A stretch of DNA of 64,000 nucleotides from an uncultured Desulfuromonas sp. (GCF_963678835.1 NZ_OY787469.1:992001-1056000), one strand, 5' to 3'; positions 1 to 8,470 are shown, numbered from the stretch's first letter. Numbers and translations are program-made. Notes: a model not told the origin generated them from the letters alone.

Positions 1-1
1 G

Positions 2-1315
2 TATGCCTCCTACAAATATTCCGACACCATCATTCAGTCCATGTCCGAGGGGCTGGTTATTGTCGATCCTGCCGGTGAAATTACCAAGATCAACCAGGTT
101 GGCGCGCGTATTCTCGGTGTCAGTGCCCGTGAAGCCATCGGTCTCCATATCAGCAAGATGTTTGGTGACAACGCGCCGGTCCTAGATCTGTTACGTACCG
201 GCATTGCCTATGAAAATAAGGAAGTGATGCTCGATGGTGGCCAGCGGGCCCTTTATTGCTCGGCCACATTGCTGCGTGATGATTACGGTCAGATGATTGG
301 TGCCGTCTCCGTGCTGCGGCCGCGCAGTTCCAGCAAACGCTCACGCTGCTTGCCGGCGACGCAACAGGCCCGCTACAGCTTTGATGAAATGATCGGTGAC
401 AGTGACGCGATGAAAAAAACCCGTCACATGGCGGAAAGGGCGTCGCGCAGCCTGTCCACGGTGCTGATTCAGGGCGAGAGTGGTACCGGTAAAGAGCTTA
501 TTGCCCAAGGGATTCACAATGCCAGTTCGCGTCATGGCCAGCCGTTTGTTGCGGTCAACTGTGCCGCCATTACTGAAACCTTGCTGGAAAGTGAATTGTT
601 TGGCTACGAAGAGGGCTCGTTTACCGGGGCCAAAAAGGGTGGCCAGCCCGGCAAGGTGGAAATGGCCAACGGCGGGACTCTGTTTCTTGATGAGATCGGT
701 GACATGCCGTTGCAAATGCAGGTTAAGTTGCTGCGCATGCTGCAGGAACGCCGCATCTGTCGCGTTGGCTCAAGTGAGGAGATCAGCATTGATGTGCGGA
801 TCATTGCCGCCACGCATCAAAATCTCAAGCAGGCGGTGCAGGAGGGCTGTTTTCGTAAAGACCTCTACTATCGACTCAATGTGTTACCCATCACCATTCC
901 GCCGTTGCGTGAGCGCATGGATGACCTGCCGGCGTTGGCGAAGTTTCTGGTGTCAAAGCTTAGTGAACGTTTCGGCAAAGGGCCGGTTGCCATCAGTGGC
1001 CTGTTTATGCGTGCCTGTCAGTCGTATGATTGGCCGGGGAATATTCGCGAGTTGGAAAATGTCATTGAGCGCGCCATGAACATGGTGGATGACGCAGACA
1101 CCTTGACTGCGGAGATGATTGATCTGGATCCGGTAGAGTTGCCTGCCGACCATGCTATTCCTGATGGGGTGCGGCCACTTAAAGAGGTGGAGATGGAGAT
1201 GGTGGTGCGCGCACTGGAGATGTCGCGCGGGAATATTGTTCATGCTTCATCGTTGCTGGGGATTAGTCGTAATACTATTTATCGTAAGATCAAGGAATAC
1301 GATATTGTGGTTTGA
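2..1315 (+). CDS. Sigma-54-dependent transcriptional activator (PAS, AAA+, Fis-type HTH), 5' truncated by the window
   Basis: This is an enhancer-binding protein that uses ATP hydrolysis to open sigma-54 RNA polymerase promoters. The frame is open from base 2, so the true start lies upstream and an N-terminal part is missing; a start at base 41 would cut into the PAS domain. Visible domains are a PAS domain (about the first 100 residues), the AAA+ module with Walker A GESGTGKE, Walker B-like GGTLFLDEIGDMP, the arginine-rich PPLRERMDDLP segment and YDWPGNIREL, and a C-terminal Fis-like helix-turn-helix ending NTIYRKIKEYDIVV. The sigma-54 contact loop reads GSFTGA instead of the usual GAFTGA. 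The PAS domain suggests sensing of a ligand or redox state; the target promoters are unknown. The nearest clear sigma-54 promoter in the window is about 58 kb away, so no link is claimed. Confidence 0.93.
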   Translation, partial: YASYKYSDTIIQSMSEGLVIVDPAGEITKINQVGARILGVSAREAIGLHISKMFGDNAPVLDLLRTGIAYENKEVMLDGGQRALYCSATLLRDDYGQMIGAVSVLRPRSSSKRSRCLPATQQARYSFDEMIGDSDAMKKTRHMAERASRSLSTVLIQGESGTGKELIAQGIHNASSRHGQPFVAVNCAAITETLLESELFGYEEGSFTGAKKGGQPGKVEMANGGTLFLDEIGDMPLQMQVKLLRMLQERRICRVGSSEEISIDVRIIAATHQNLKQAVQEGCFRKDLYYRLNVLPITIPPLRERMDDLPALAKFLVSKLSERFGKGPVAISGLFMRACQSYDWPGNIRELENVIERAMNMVDDADTLTAEMIDLDPVELPADHAIPDGVRPLKEVEMEMVVRALEMSRGNIVHASSLLGISRNTIYRKIKEYDIVV

Positions 1316-1345
1316 TTCGGTATTTCCTGATTTACACCACTGAAG

Positions 1346-2880
1346 CTCAAAGTCAAGGTCGCCGGGTTTCGTCCCGGCAGCCGACATCCTTTTGACTGGC
1401 CGCTCAAAAGGATGCAAAAGCCAGCTTGAACACCTCCTGAACCTGGATCAACCTACACTGTGTCTGTTTCCGTGATGCTTTATGGATTCGGCTCGCCGTC
1501 CTTTAGGTCGACGAATCATGCAACTCATCATCTTTGGCGTAAAACATCGATAACGATGTAACGCTGCTCTCTAGTTTTTCCGTGGCACCGATTAAACGGG
1601 TGGGCAGTGCCCACCCTGTCTGGGTTTGTTATTTAGCACCAAAGCTCTCCCGTTCAGCAGCGCCGAACGTAAAGAGTGTCGCTGTGATGGCCGTCGGCAA
1701 ACTGTTTGAGCGTCAGCGAGTTTTTGCCGACATCACGGCGTAAGCGACTGAAGAGAGGGAACCCGAAGGGTGCAATAGGGTTGTTATGAATCAGAAGAAC
1801 GAGAGATGTTGCGTGAGATTTTTTGCGTCAGCAAGGCAGAGGGAGGAGCTATAGTCTTTCTATGGCGACGACCGATAACGCGGCTGACGTGAAAAAGATC
1901 CGCAACAACTCCGTGAAAGCTGATTGATGACAACCCCTTGGGAGTCGATTTTGCGCCACTTTTGTCGACGCAAAATGTGGCCCGAGGTGTGGGCGCGGAA
2001 GCCCACGTCACGTGCGTACCAGAATTGCGAACGGATGATGTTCGCCAGCGCGATCAGTTCCGTATAACGAACCACTAAAGATCAAAGTCAAAGTCGCCGG
2101 GTTTCGTCCCGGCAGCCGACATCCTTTTGACTGGCCGCTCAAAAGTATGCAAAAACCAGCTTGAACACCTCCTGACCCTCAGATCAACCGACAATGGGTC
2201 TGTTTCCGTTATGCTTTGCAGATCCGGCTCGCCGCCCTTTAGGTCGGCGAATCGTGCAACGCATCAGCTTTGGCGTAAAACGTTGATAACAGGCTTATGC
2301 CGTGCTCTATTTTTTTCGTGGTACCGATAAAACGGGTGGGACGGTGCCCACCCTTGCGGCAGAGTTGCCATTGAGCAGCCAAGCCCTCCCGTTCAGCAGC
2401 ACCGAACGCAATGAACGTCAGCGCGATGGTTGTCGGCAACCTGTTTGAGGACTGATGCCGACTGGGCGAGTTTTGCCGACATCGCGATGTAAGAGAATGG
2501 AGTGAGGGAACCCGTAAGGGCGCAATGGGGTTGTTATGAATCAGATGAACGAGAGGTGTTGCGTGAGATTTTTTGCGTCAGCAAGGCAGAGTGAGGAGCT
2601 ATAGTCGTTCTATGGCGACGACCGATAACGCCGCTGACGTGAAAAAGATCCGCAACAACTCCGTGAAGGCTGATTGATGACAACCCCTTGGGAGTCGATT
2701 TTTCGGTACTTTTGTCGACGCAAAAGTGCCCCGAGGTGCGGGCGCGGAAGCCCGCGTCACGTGGGTACCACCTTCGCGAACGGATGAAGTTCGCCAGTGC
2801 GATCAGTTTCGAGTGACGAACCACAGAAGATCAAAGTCCAGACCGCCGAGTCTCGTCCCGGCAGCCCACGTCATCTGCGT
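1346..2880 (+). repeat. Tandem array of a ~740-bp hairpin-rich non-coding repeat (two full units plus a short third)
   Basis: Unit 1 runs about 1346-2088 and unit 2 about 2089-2827; the first ~50 bases of a third unit follow from 2828 before similarity fades. Each unit starts near AAAGTCNAGGTCGCCGGG and ends near GAACCAC. The units hold many inverted repeats, among them CATCCTTTTGA/TCAAAAGGATG around an 8-base loop, GGGTGGGCAGTGCCCACCC, CCGGG/CCCGG and, in unit 2, GCGGGC/GCCCGC. Short open frames inside (for example 2534-2824 minus) are intact in one copy and broken in another, so coding is unlikely. An inverted, related array lies at 21090-22041. No transposase is visible. The whole 1316-2979 interval holds no other gene. 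Confidence 0.85.
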
Positions 2881-3015
2881 ACAATCTTACACGTGACGCG
2901 ATGAAGTTGTTGTGCGCACACGGACACAGTTCAACCGGGATTATTCGCAGTCGAGTCGCCAACAGCAAGCTACTGGGGTATGATAAGGAACACCATCCAC
3001 CACAAGGAGGGCATA

Positions 3016-3438
3016 ATGGACACGGTTGATGTCGTGACCGCATTTATCCGCAGTCACAGCAAGATTCTATTATTGCAACGCAGTCAAAAAGTCGGCAGCT
3101 ATCGTGGATGCTGGGCTGGTGTCAGTGGTTATCTGGAGCAGGAAACCGCCCTGCAGCAAGCGTTGACCGAAATTCGGGAAGAAACCGGGCTGCTGAACGA
3201 TCAAGTTGTTCTGCAGGTTGAGGCTACGGTGCTGGAGGTCAAAGATACCAATCTCAACCGTTGTTGGCGAGTGCATCCGTTCTTGTTTGAGCTATGTGAT
3301 GACACGGCTGCTATCCACATTGATTGGGAACACGACGGCTATCAGTGGCTTGATCCGAACAGTCTGAGCACTCTTGAAACGGTGCCGCTGTTGATTGAAG
3401 CCTATCAACGCTGTGTCGGGGACGCCGATGGCGAGTGA
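3016..3438 (+). CDS. NUDIX-family hydrolase, paired with an eIF2B-like gene
   Basis: A small NUDIX hydrolase of 140 residues, expected to cleave a nucleoside diphosphate linked to another group. The start is placed at 3016 because AAGGAGG lies just upstream; an in-frame ATG at 2980 has no such site. The NUDIX box is recognisable around SGYLEQETALQQALTEIREE, but the alignment puts Ser where the first Gly is normal and Thr where the Arg of the REUXEE core is normal; the catalytic EIREETGL part is kept. The gene overlaps the next one by 11 nt, so the two are probably translated together. The substrate cannot be read from the sequence. Confidence 0.85.
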   Translation: MDTVDVVTAFIRSHSKILLLQRSQKVGSYRGCWAGVSGYLEQETALQQALTEIREETGLLNDQVVLQVEATVLEVKDTNLNRCWRVHPFLFELCDDTAAIHIDWEHDGYQWLDPNSLSTLETVPLLIEAYQRCVGDADGE

Positions 3439-4297
3439 ACCGTTTGCGGACTTTCTGCACTCTTTTAAGGCTGATCGTCAGCACGGTGCCAGTGAGCTGG
3501 CTCGCCAGGCCCTGGCGTGGTTGCAACACTCTGTTGCTGAAGCGGGGCGTTGCGATGAAGTGGTGCGCCACACGTTGCTGGATCAGGTGAACCAACTGTG
3601 TGCGGCGCGGCCGAGTATGAGTGTGATCGGCCATTTGCTCCAGCGCTGGCAGAGGCATCTTGTGACGCTGGACAATTGTACCGATGCTGCTGAGCTGCTT
3701 GTTGCATCCGCAGAGCAACTGTCCGTGTTGTCTCTTGAGGCGGTTGGCGGTTGTGTCCACCACGCGCGTCCTCTTATCTCACCGGGACATACCCTGCTCA
3801 CGCACAGTTGCAGTTCTACCCTGATGCGTCTGTTTTCCTCGTTGCGTGAAGCGGCGTGCCACATTGTGGTTTGTGAATCGCGGCCTTTGAATGAAGGGGT
3901 GGCGGTGGCGCGTCAGCTCAACGACTGGAACATCCCCTGCACCCTGATTACCGATGCCCAGGCCGGTCTTTATACGGCACAGGCCGATCTGGTGATGGTC
4001 GGCGCCGACAGCCTGCTGGGTGATGGTGCCGTGGTGAACAAGGTGGGAACACGGTTGCTGGCTCTGGCGGCGCAACGCGATCATTGTCCGTTTTATGTGG
4101 TGGCCGAATCGTTCAAACAACGACCGCCATCAGCCGATGCGTTGATTCTGGAACAGATGGATGTGGCCGAATTAAATCATGATCTGCCCCATGAGCAGAT
4201 GGCCAACACCTATTTTGATATTACCGAAACGGATCTGATTTCCGCCTGGGTGGATGAGCGCGGCGTGCACCGCCAATTCAGCCCGGTGGTGTGGTGA
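3428..4297 (+). CDS. eIF2B alpha/beta/delta-like protein (ribose-1,5-bisphosphate / MTR-1-P isomerase fold)
   Basis: A 289-residue protein of the bacterial/archaeal eIF2B-related family, whose characterised members isomerise sugar phosphates such as 5-methylthioribose-1-phosphate or ribose-1,5-bisphosphate. The family core MVGADSLLGDGAVVNKVGT is clear and includes the Asp expected near the active site; LLTHSCSSTL carries a candidate Cys. The start at 3428 is chosen because it overlaps the NUDIX stop by 11 nt, typical of coupled translation; the longer frame from 3395 would sit inside the NUDIX gene. Pairing with a NUDIX enzyme suggests salvage of a phosphorylated nucleoside-derived sugar. A role in translation is not implied. 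The exact substrate is inference only. Confidence 0.8.
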   Translation: MASEPFADFLHSFKADRQHGASELARQALAWLQHSVAEAGRCDEVVRHTLLDQVNQLCAARPSMSVIGHLLQRWQRHLVTLDNCTDAAELLVASAEQLSVLSLEAVGGCVHHARPLISPGHTLLTHSCSSTLMRLFSSLREAACHIVVCESRPLNEGVAVARQLNDWNIPCTLITDAQAGLYTAQADLVMVGADSLLGDGAVVNKVGTRLLALAAQRDHCPFYVVAESFKQRPPSADALILEQMDVAELNHDLPHEQMANTYFDITETDLISAWVDERGVHRQFSPVVW

Positions 4298-4309
4298 GTT
4301 TGTTCTCCT

Positions 4310-4771
4310 CTATTTTTGACGCTCCAGATCGACAATCCAATGTTGCGCCGTGGCGCGCACCAACTCCCGCTGCTGGGGATCAAAGACACGCGCCTCAAAC
4401 GTGAGCTGGCGTTCCTGGCGCTCCAGCAGTTGTGCGCGAATGGTGAAAAAATTCATGGTCGGTACAATGGGGCGTCGGTACTTCAGCGTCAGATGACGGG
4501 TGTAATTGGGGGGAGCTACCAGCATGCTCAACGGTCCGATGGTGTTGTCGATGGCTGTGGCGATCATGCCGCCCTGTACCGAACCGTAAGGGTTAAGGTG
4601 GGCCTGCTGGATTGGAAAACGGATCTCAAGACAACCGCCATCGCCATCATAACTGATCACCTCACCGCGGGTCACATCAAGGACCGGTGGCGGAATCTGC
4701 AAGGGCAGGTTGAGGTCTTTGAGGTGGTCGTCGAGTAATTGGGCCAGGTCAATCGGTTGTGATGAGGTCAT
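4310..4771 (-). CDS. PaaI-type hotdog thioesterase
   Basis: A 153-residue single hotdog-fold protein resembling PaaI/YbgC-like acyl-CoA thioesterases. The diagnostic stretch is NPYGSVQGGMIATAIDNTIG, where the loop before the central helix and its Asp form the usual active site, followed by a strand ending HLTLKYRRPI. It would hydrolyse an acyl- or aryl-CoA in the cytoplasm. It converges with the eIF2B-like gene only 12 bases away and is divergent from the small ferredoxin at 4893. Substrate unknown. Confidence 0.83.
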   Translation of the reverse strand: MTSSQPIDLAQLLDDHLKDLNLPLQIPPPVLDVTRGEVISYDGDGGCLEIRFPIQQAHLNPYGSVQGGMIATAIDNTIGPLSMLVAPPNYTRHLTLKYRRPIVPTMNFFTIRAQLLERQERQLTFEARVFDPQQRELVRATAQHWIVDLERQK

Positions 4772-4892
4772 AATGGTTCCTGATTAATGCCGCTGTGTGA
4801 TCACGAAGTGCGTTGTCCTTGAGCGGGAAATAAGGTAGAGTGCTTGCTGTTCATTCGTCTCTTGTTTTGGTCGTGAAAGGAACAGATAAACC

Positions 4893-5069
4893 ATGAAAAT
4901 TGTCGTTGATCCGCAAAAATGTATCGCATCCGGGGAGTGTGTGTCCCTGTGCCCGCAAAATGCCATTTCCATTCAAGACGGCGTTGCCGTTGTTGATGAC
5001 AACTTGTGTGATTACGATGGTATCTGTATTCCGGCCTGCCCTCAGGGGGCGATCAGCTTTACCGAATAA
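4893..5069 (+). CDS. Small ferredoxin with only six cysteines
   Basis: A 58-residue ferredoxin. Two cluster motifs are seen: CIASGECVSLCP (Cys10, 16, 20) and CDYDGICIPACP (Cys39, 45, 49). In both, the second cysteine of the usual CxxCxxCxxxCP pattern is replaced: Ser13 in the first and Asp42 in the second. This predicts two [3Fe-4S] clusters or [4Fe-4S] clusters with a non-cysteine ligand, as known for Asp14 of Pyrococcus ferredoxin. The start ATG follows GAAAGGAACAG. The gene stands alone, with a strong hairpin terminator at 5092-5124, so no electron partner is suggested by context. Confidence 0.85.
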   Translation: MKIVVDPQKCIASGECVSLCPQNAISIQDGVAVVDDNLCDYDGICIPACPQGAISFTE

Positions 5070-5091
5070 ACAGGGCTTTAACCCTTTTTAC

Positions 5092-5124
5092 GCAGCGCCT
5101 TTTTTTATGACGAAAAGGCGCTGC
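5092..5124. terminator. Bidirectional hairpin terminator between ferredoxin and thioesterase
   Basis: GCAGCGCCTTTT pairs perfectly with AAAAGGCGCTGC around a 9-base loop; T-rich sequence lies within and after the stem. It sits between two converging genes and can serve both. Confidence 0.8.
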
Positions 5125-5144
5125 TTGTCGTTTGAGCTATTCCG

Positions 5145-5558
5145 TTAATCAACCTGGGCGGTAAAACGGGCGCGCACCTCTTCGGCGACTGCGGTGGGTT
5201 TCTTTGTCGCATGATCCACCGGGAACCACCAGGTCAGGGCTTTGGCGACAATTTTTCCGTCCTGCTCGCGGCGAATTTCGGTATGGCGCTCAAACCGGCG
5301 TCGTTGAGCTTTGCCGACCCAGGTTCGGGCAATCAGCTTATCTTCGGCAAACACCTGACGCAGGTAGTCGATCTCATGTCGGGTGACCATCCACAGCAAA
5401 CCGGCTTTTTCCTCATCTGTTGCCGCATGGTTCCAATGGGCTGTCGCCACGTCCTGAACCCAACGCAGGTAAACAATATTATTGACATGGCCCATCAGGT
5501 CGATGTCTTGAGGTTGTATGATGATGGGCATTTCATATGGTGCAACGCTCTGTGTCAC
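5145..5558 (-). CDS. Acyl-CoA thioesterase, 4HBT/FadM-like hotdog family
   Basis: A 137-residue hotdog protein with the family signature QDIDLMGHVNNIVYLRWVQD, in which the Asp of DxxGHVNN is the usual catalytic residue. It likely hydrolyses medium- or long-chain acyl-CoA in the cytoplasm. It is distinct from the PaaI-type protein at 4310. The start is preceded by a GGAG-type site (GTTGATTTTTCTTAGGAGCC just upstream). No operon partner is seen. Confidence 0.85.
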   Translation of the reverse strand: MTQSVAPYEMPIIIQPQDIDLMGHVNNIVYLRWVQDVATAHWNHAATDEEKAGLLWMVTRHEIDYLRQVFAEDKLIARTWVGKAQRRRFERHTEIRREQDGKIVAKALTWWFPVDHATKKPTAVAEEVRARFTAQVD

Positions 5559-5738
5559 GGGGGGGGCTCCTAAGAAAAATCAACCAACGTAAAGTGGCGC
5601 GAGTATAGCATCTTTGCGCTCAGAAGGTGAATACCTGTTCAGCGAGATCTGATCTGTGTGGTTTATAATTTTAATCTTTTTTTCATGTATGATAAATATA
5701 GCTGGATACGTTAGACACTGAAAGAGGGATAAGGGGCA

Positions 5739-6104
5739 ATGAGGCGTTATCTGTTGACACGACTCTTGTGGGCTCTTCTGGTCGTGGTTTCCAGGCGAAA
5801 ACTCGTCTATCCACGTGTTGCAAAAAGGTGGCTTGGCGACAGATTCGAAAGGGGTCGCCCAGGCTCTCCGCCATCAGGGGCCGACCTGGTGCTCAACTGG
5901 AGGGCCGTGACGTTTTTACCGCAAAACAAGTATGTCATGGACGCTTTGGAACTTCCGACAACAGTCGCCCCAAAGCATCCCCTGCCGATGGCGCTGCTGA
6001 GTTATGCCCACCATGTCGAGCTGGTACAAGCTTTTCTGGCATTGGTGCGTTCGGAGCGGGGACAGACGATTTTTCGCGATTATGGATTTGCTGACGGATC
6101 ATGA
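5739..6104 (+). pseudogene. Broken periplasmic substrate-binding protein (molybdate/tungstate-binding-like remnant)
   Basis: The frame begins with a signal-peptide-like MRRYLLTRLLWALLVVVS and ends with a stretch typical of ABC-transporter binding proteins: ADLVLNWRAV, then PLPMALLSYAHHVELVQAF and RGQTIFRDYGF. The middle is wrong: another frame over 5768-5880 gives sensible continuations (for example GGLATDSKGVAQALRHQG), so at least two frameshifts are present, and the total length (121 codons) is about half that of an intact protein. No permease or ATPase gene is adjacent. It is therefore a decayed or internally deleted gene. Its end overlaps the start of the next gene by 23 nt. Confidence 0.6.
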
Positions 6105-6495
6105 CGCTGCTGTCGATAGCCACGCCAAGGTGCTGTACATCGAAGACAATCCCGGTAATCTCAGCCTGATGACCAGTTTTTTTGAAGAGTGGGAGCGCGC
6201 TACGTTGGTGTGTTGTGCCGATGGTGAACGTGGCCTCGCCATGGCCGCAGAGGTTCTTCCAGAGGTGATTCTTCTTGATCTCAATCTTCCCGGCATCAGT
6301 GGTTTTGACGTGTTTCAACGGTTGCGGCAGAATGAACAAACCGTTCAGATCCCGGTAATTGCCGTCAGTGCTGATGCCATGAAACAGACCTTTCGCCGAG
6401 CCGGTGAGTTGGGCTTTGATGGTTTTCTCGCCAAACCGGTGGATTTTGAACAGATGAAATTTCTGTTTGAAGACCTGATGGAGACGCGCCAATGA
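6082..6495 (+). CDS. Single-domain response regulator (CheY-like receiver)
   Basis: A 137-residue receiver domain. The phosphorylation site is in VILLDLNLPGISGFDVF, the acidic pair is in YIEDNPGNL, the signalling Ser is in VIAVSADAM and the invariant Lys in GFLAKPVD. There is no output domain, so it probably passes phosphate on or binds a partner. The start is set at the ATG at 6082; a start at 6004 would lie deep in the upstream remnant. Its stop overlaps the start of the HD-GYP gene (ATGA), so the two are one operon and likely act in one pathway. Confidence 0.87.
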   Translation: MDLLTDHDAAVDSHAKVLYIEDNPGNLSLMTSFFEEWERATLVCCADGERGLAMAAEVLPEVILLDLNLPGISGFDVFQRLRQNEQTVQIPVIAVSADAMKQTFRRAGELGFDGFLAKPVDFEQMKFLFEDLMETRQ

Positions 6496-7610
6496 CGCCG
6501 CTGACGTCGATCGCTGAAGCAAAGATCCTGATCGTTGATGACAATCCCGCCAATGTGGCTCTTCTGGAAGCGATTCTTGAAGAGGACGATTATCTGCACC
6601 TGTTCAGCACCACGGACCCGCGTGACGTGGTGACGTTGTACCACGAACATCAGTTCGACCTGATCCTGCTTGATATCCGTATGCCGTGGCTGAGTGGTTT
6701 CGAAGTAATGGCGTTGTTGGATGAGGTGATTGGCGAGGATTATGTGCCGGTCATTGTCCTGACCGCGCAAACCGATACTGAAACCAGAAGGCGTGCTCTG
6801 GATGCCGGAGCCAAGGACTTTCTTACCAAACCGTTTGAAGCCTGGGAGGTGTTGTTACGCATTCGCAATTGCCTGGAAACGCGCATGTACTATACGCGCC
6901 AGGTGCTGCGAGCCGAGACACTGGAGAAAGAGGTGCGTCAGCGTACCGAAGAGATTCGCCAAACCCAGCTGGAGATTGTACGCCGTCTTGGTGTGGCAGG
7001 CGAGTTTCGCGACAATGAAACCGGTGCCCACGTGGAACGGATCAGCCATTTTTCCAGCCTGCTGGCCCGGCTGTACGGTCAACACTCGGATTACGTCACC
7101 ATGCTGTTTTATGCCAGCTCCATGCACGATGTCGGCAAGATCGGCATTCGCGATGATATTTTGCTTAAACCGGGGCCGTTAACGGAAGATGAGCGGGCGG
7201 AGATCAACCGCCATCCGGTGATCGGTAGTCAGATTATCGGCGACCATCCCTCTGAACTGATGACCCTGGCCTGGGAGACGGCTCGTTTTCATCATGAAAG
7301 ATGGGACGGTAGCGGTCATCCTCAGGGGCTGGTCGGAGAGGAGATTCCCCTTTGTGCACGAATTGTTGCTATCTGTGATGTCTTTGATGCCTTGACCAGT
7401 CAGCGTCCTTACAAAGAGGCCTGGTCGGTCGACGATGCTGTCGCCGAGATACAGCAGCAAGCCGGGCGCCATTTTGATCCCGAGCTGGTGGCATTCTCGT
7501 CGCCCATCTTGACCAGTTTGTCGCCATTCGGCAACGTTTTGTCGATGATGATTGAGTGCGCCGGTCAGCCGATTGTCAATCGGTTGCGCCCGTTCTTTTT
7601 ACTGGAATAG
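6492..7610 (+). CDS. Response regulator with receiver and HD-GYP domains (c-di-GMP phosphodiesterase)
   Basis: A 372-residue two-domain protein. The receiver (residues ~10-130) has ILIVDDNPAN, the phospho-acceptor in DLILLDIRMPWLSGFEV, and FLTKPFEAWE. The HD-GYP domain follows, with metal ligands in SMHDVGKIGIRDDILLKPG, the HPVIGSQI helix, HHERWDGSGHPQGL and CDVFDALTSQRPYKEAW. The name-giving GYP is GHP here, a change of the central Tyr to His; the metal-binding HD and His residues are intact, so activity is still likely. It would lower c-di-GMP when phosphorylated. The gene overlaps the preceding receiver gene by 4 nt and its 3' end overlaps the convergent diguanylate cyclase by 46 nt. Confidence 0.93.
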   Translation: MTPLTSIAEAKILIVDDNPANVALLEAILEEDDYLHLFSTTDPRDVVTLYHEHQFDLILLDIRMPWLSGFEVMALLDEVIGEDYVPVIVLTAQTDTETRRRALDAGAKDFLTKPFEAWEVLLRIRNCLETRMYYTRQVLRAETLEKEVRQRTEEIRQTQLEIVRRLGVAGEFRDNETGAHVERISHFSSLLARLYGQHSDYVTMLFYASSMHDVGKIGIRDDILLKPGPLTEDERAEINRHPVIGSQIIGDHPSELMTLAWETARFHHERWDGSGHPQGLVGEEIPLCARIVAICDVFDALTSQRPYKEAWSVDDAVAEIQQQAGRHFDPELVAFSSPILTSLSPFGNVLSMMIECAGQPIVNRLRPFFLLE

Positions 7611-8470
7611 AGCAGCCGGTCGGCGCGCTTAACAAGGCTGTCGACCGTGTCATTGTTTTGCACCAGGGTGCCGCCGAGAGAGATGGTGACCGACAGCCGG
7701 TGCTCCCCCCACTTCAGGTACGATTGTTCCACCAGCATCCGCAACCGCTCGCCGAACGTGAACAGGTTCTCCCTATCGAGGTTGCGGATAATGGCAATAA
7801 ATTCCTCGCCACCCCACCGTCCGTAAATATCAAAAGCCCGACCATTGTCGGTCAGCGTTTTGGCCAGAAATTTCAATACGGTGTCACCGGCATCATGACC
7901 GTAGGTGTCATTGATTTTTTTAAAATGGTCGATGTCGAAGAAATAGACGGCAAACGGCAACAGGGTACGACGAAATTGTGTCAGGTGTTTGTCCAGTTGC
8001 GATTCAATGTAGCGGCGATTGGCCAGTTGGGTCAGCTTGTCGACCAGGGCCAGTTGTTCAAGTTCTTTAACGCGCAGTTCATTGGCGCGATGGTCGGAGA
8101 TGTCGGTGAACAGCTCAGCCGCACCGATCACCGCGCCGGTTTCATTCGTAAGCGCGGAGATGCGTACGGAGACCGGAACACGGTGGCCCTGTTTATGGTG
8201 CAGATACACCTGGGCGGCACGTGGTGACTGATCGTCGAGGGTGGCGGCCAGAGGGCAATGACCCATGCACAGGTTGTTGCCTGCATTATCGACATGGGTG
8301 AGGATATCATCCTCACAACTCGACCCGAGCACTTCTTTGGCGGTAAACCCGGTGATCCGTTCCGCCGCCTTGTTCCAGAAGGTGATAATCCGGTTGTGGT
8401 CGACGAAATAAAGACCGTCGTAAAGTTCATCGAGAATGATGCGGTAATTTTTTTCGTCGAGCCTGCACAT
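7565..8470 (-). CDS. PAS-GGDEF diguanylate cyclase
   Basis: A 301-residue cytoplasmic protein. A PAS domain occupies roughly residues 8-125 (ELYDGLYFVDHNRIITFWNK) and includes a cysteine-containing insert, NNLCMGHCPLA. The GGDEF domain follows, with active site GRWGGEEF, FDIDHFKKINDTYGHDAGD, and an intact inhibitory RxxD site (RAFD, five residues before GGEEF). It should make c-di-GMP from two GTP. It lies tail-to-tail with the HD-GYP phosphodiesterase and shares 46 bp with it, so the two opposing enzymes could affect each other through transcription. No membrane segment is visible. Confidence 0.92.
   Translation of the reverse strand: MCRLDEKNYRIILDELYDGLYFVDHNRIITFWNKAAERITGFTAKEVLGSSCEDDILTHVDNAGNNLCMGHCPLAATLDDQSPRAAQVYLHHKQGHRVPVSVRISALTNETGAVIGAAELFTDISDHRANELRVKELEQLALVDKLTQLANRRYIESQLDKHLTQFRRTLLPFAVYFFDIDHFKKINDTYGHDAGDTVLKFLAKTLTDNGRAFDIYGRWGGEEFIAIIRNLDRENLFTFGERLRMLVEQSYLKWGEHRLSVTISLGGTLVQNNDTVDSLVKRADRLLYSSKKNGRNRLTIG

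Noticed and set aside
2534..2824. A 96-residue open frame in the long repeat, also present at 21433-21723
   Set aside because: The copies differ mostly at residue-changing positions and the matching frame is broken in the first unit. The strand carries dense inverted repeats. This does not look like protein selection.
7556..8227. A 223-residue plus-strand open frame
   Set aside because: It is the antisense of the diguanylate cyclase gene, which has clear domain motifs on the other strand.
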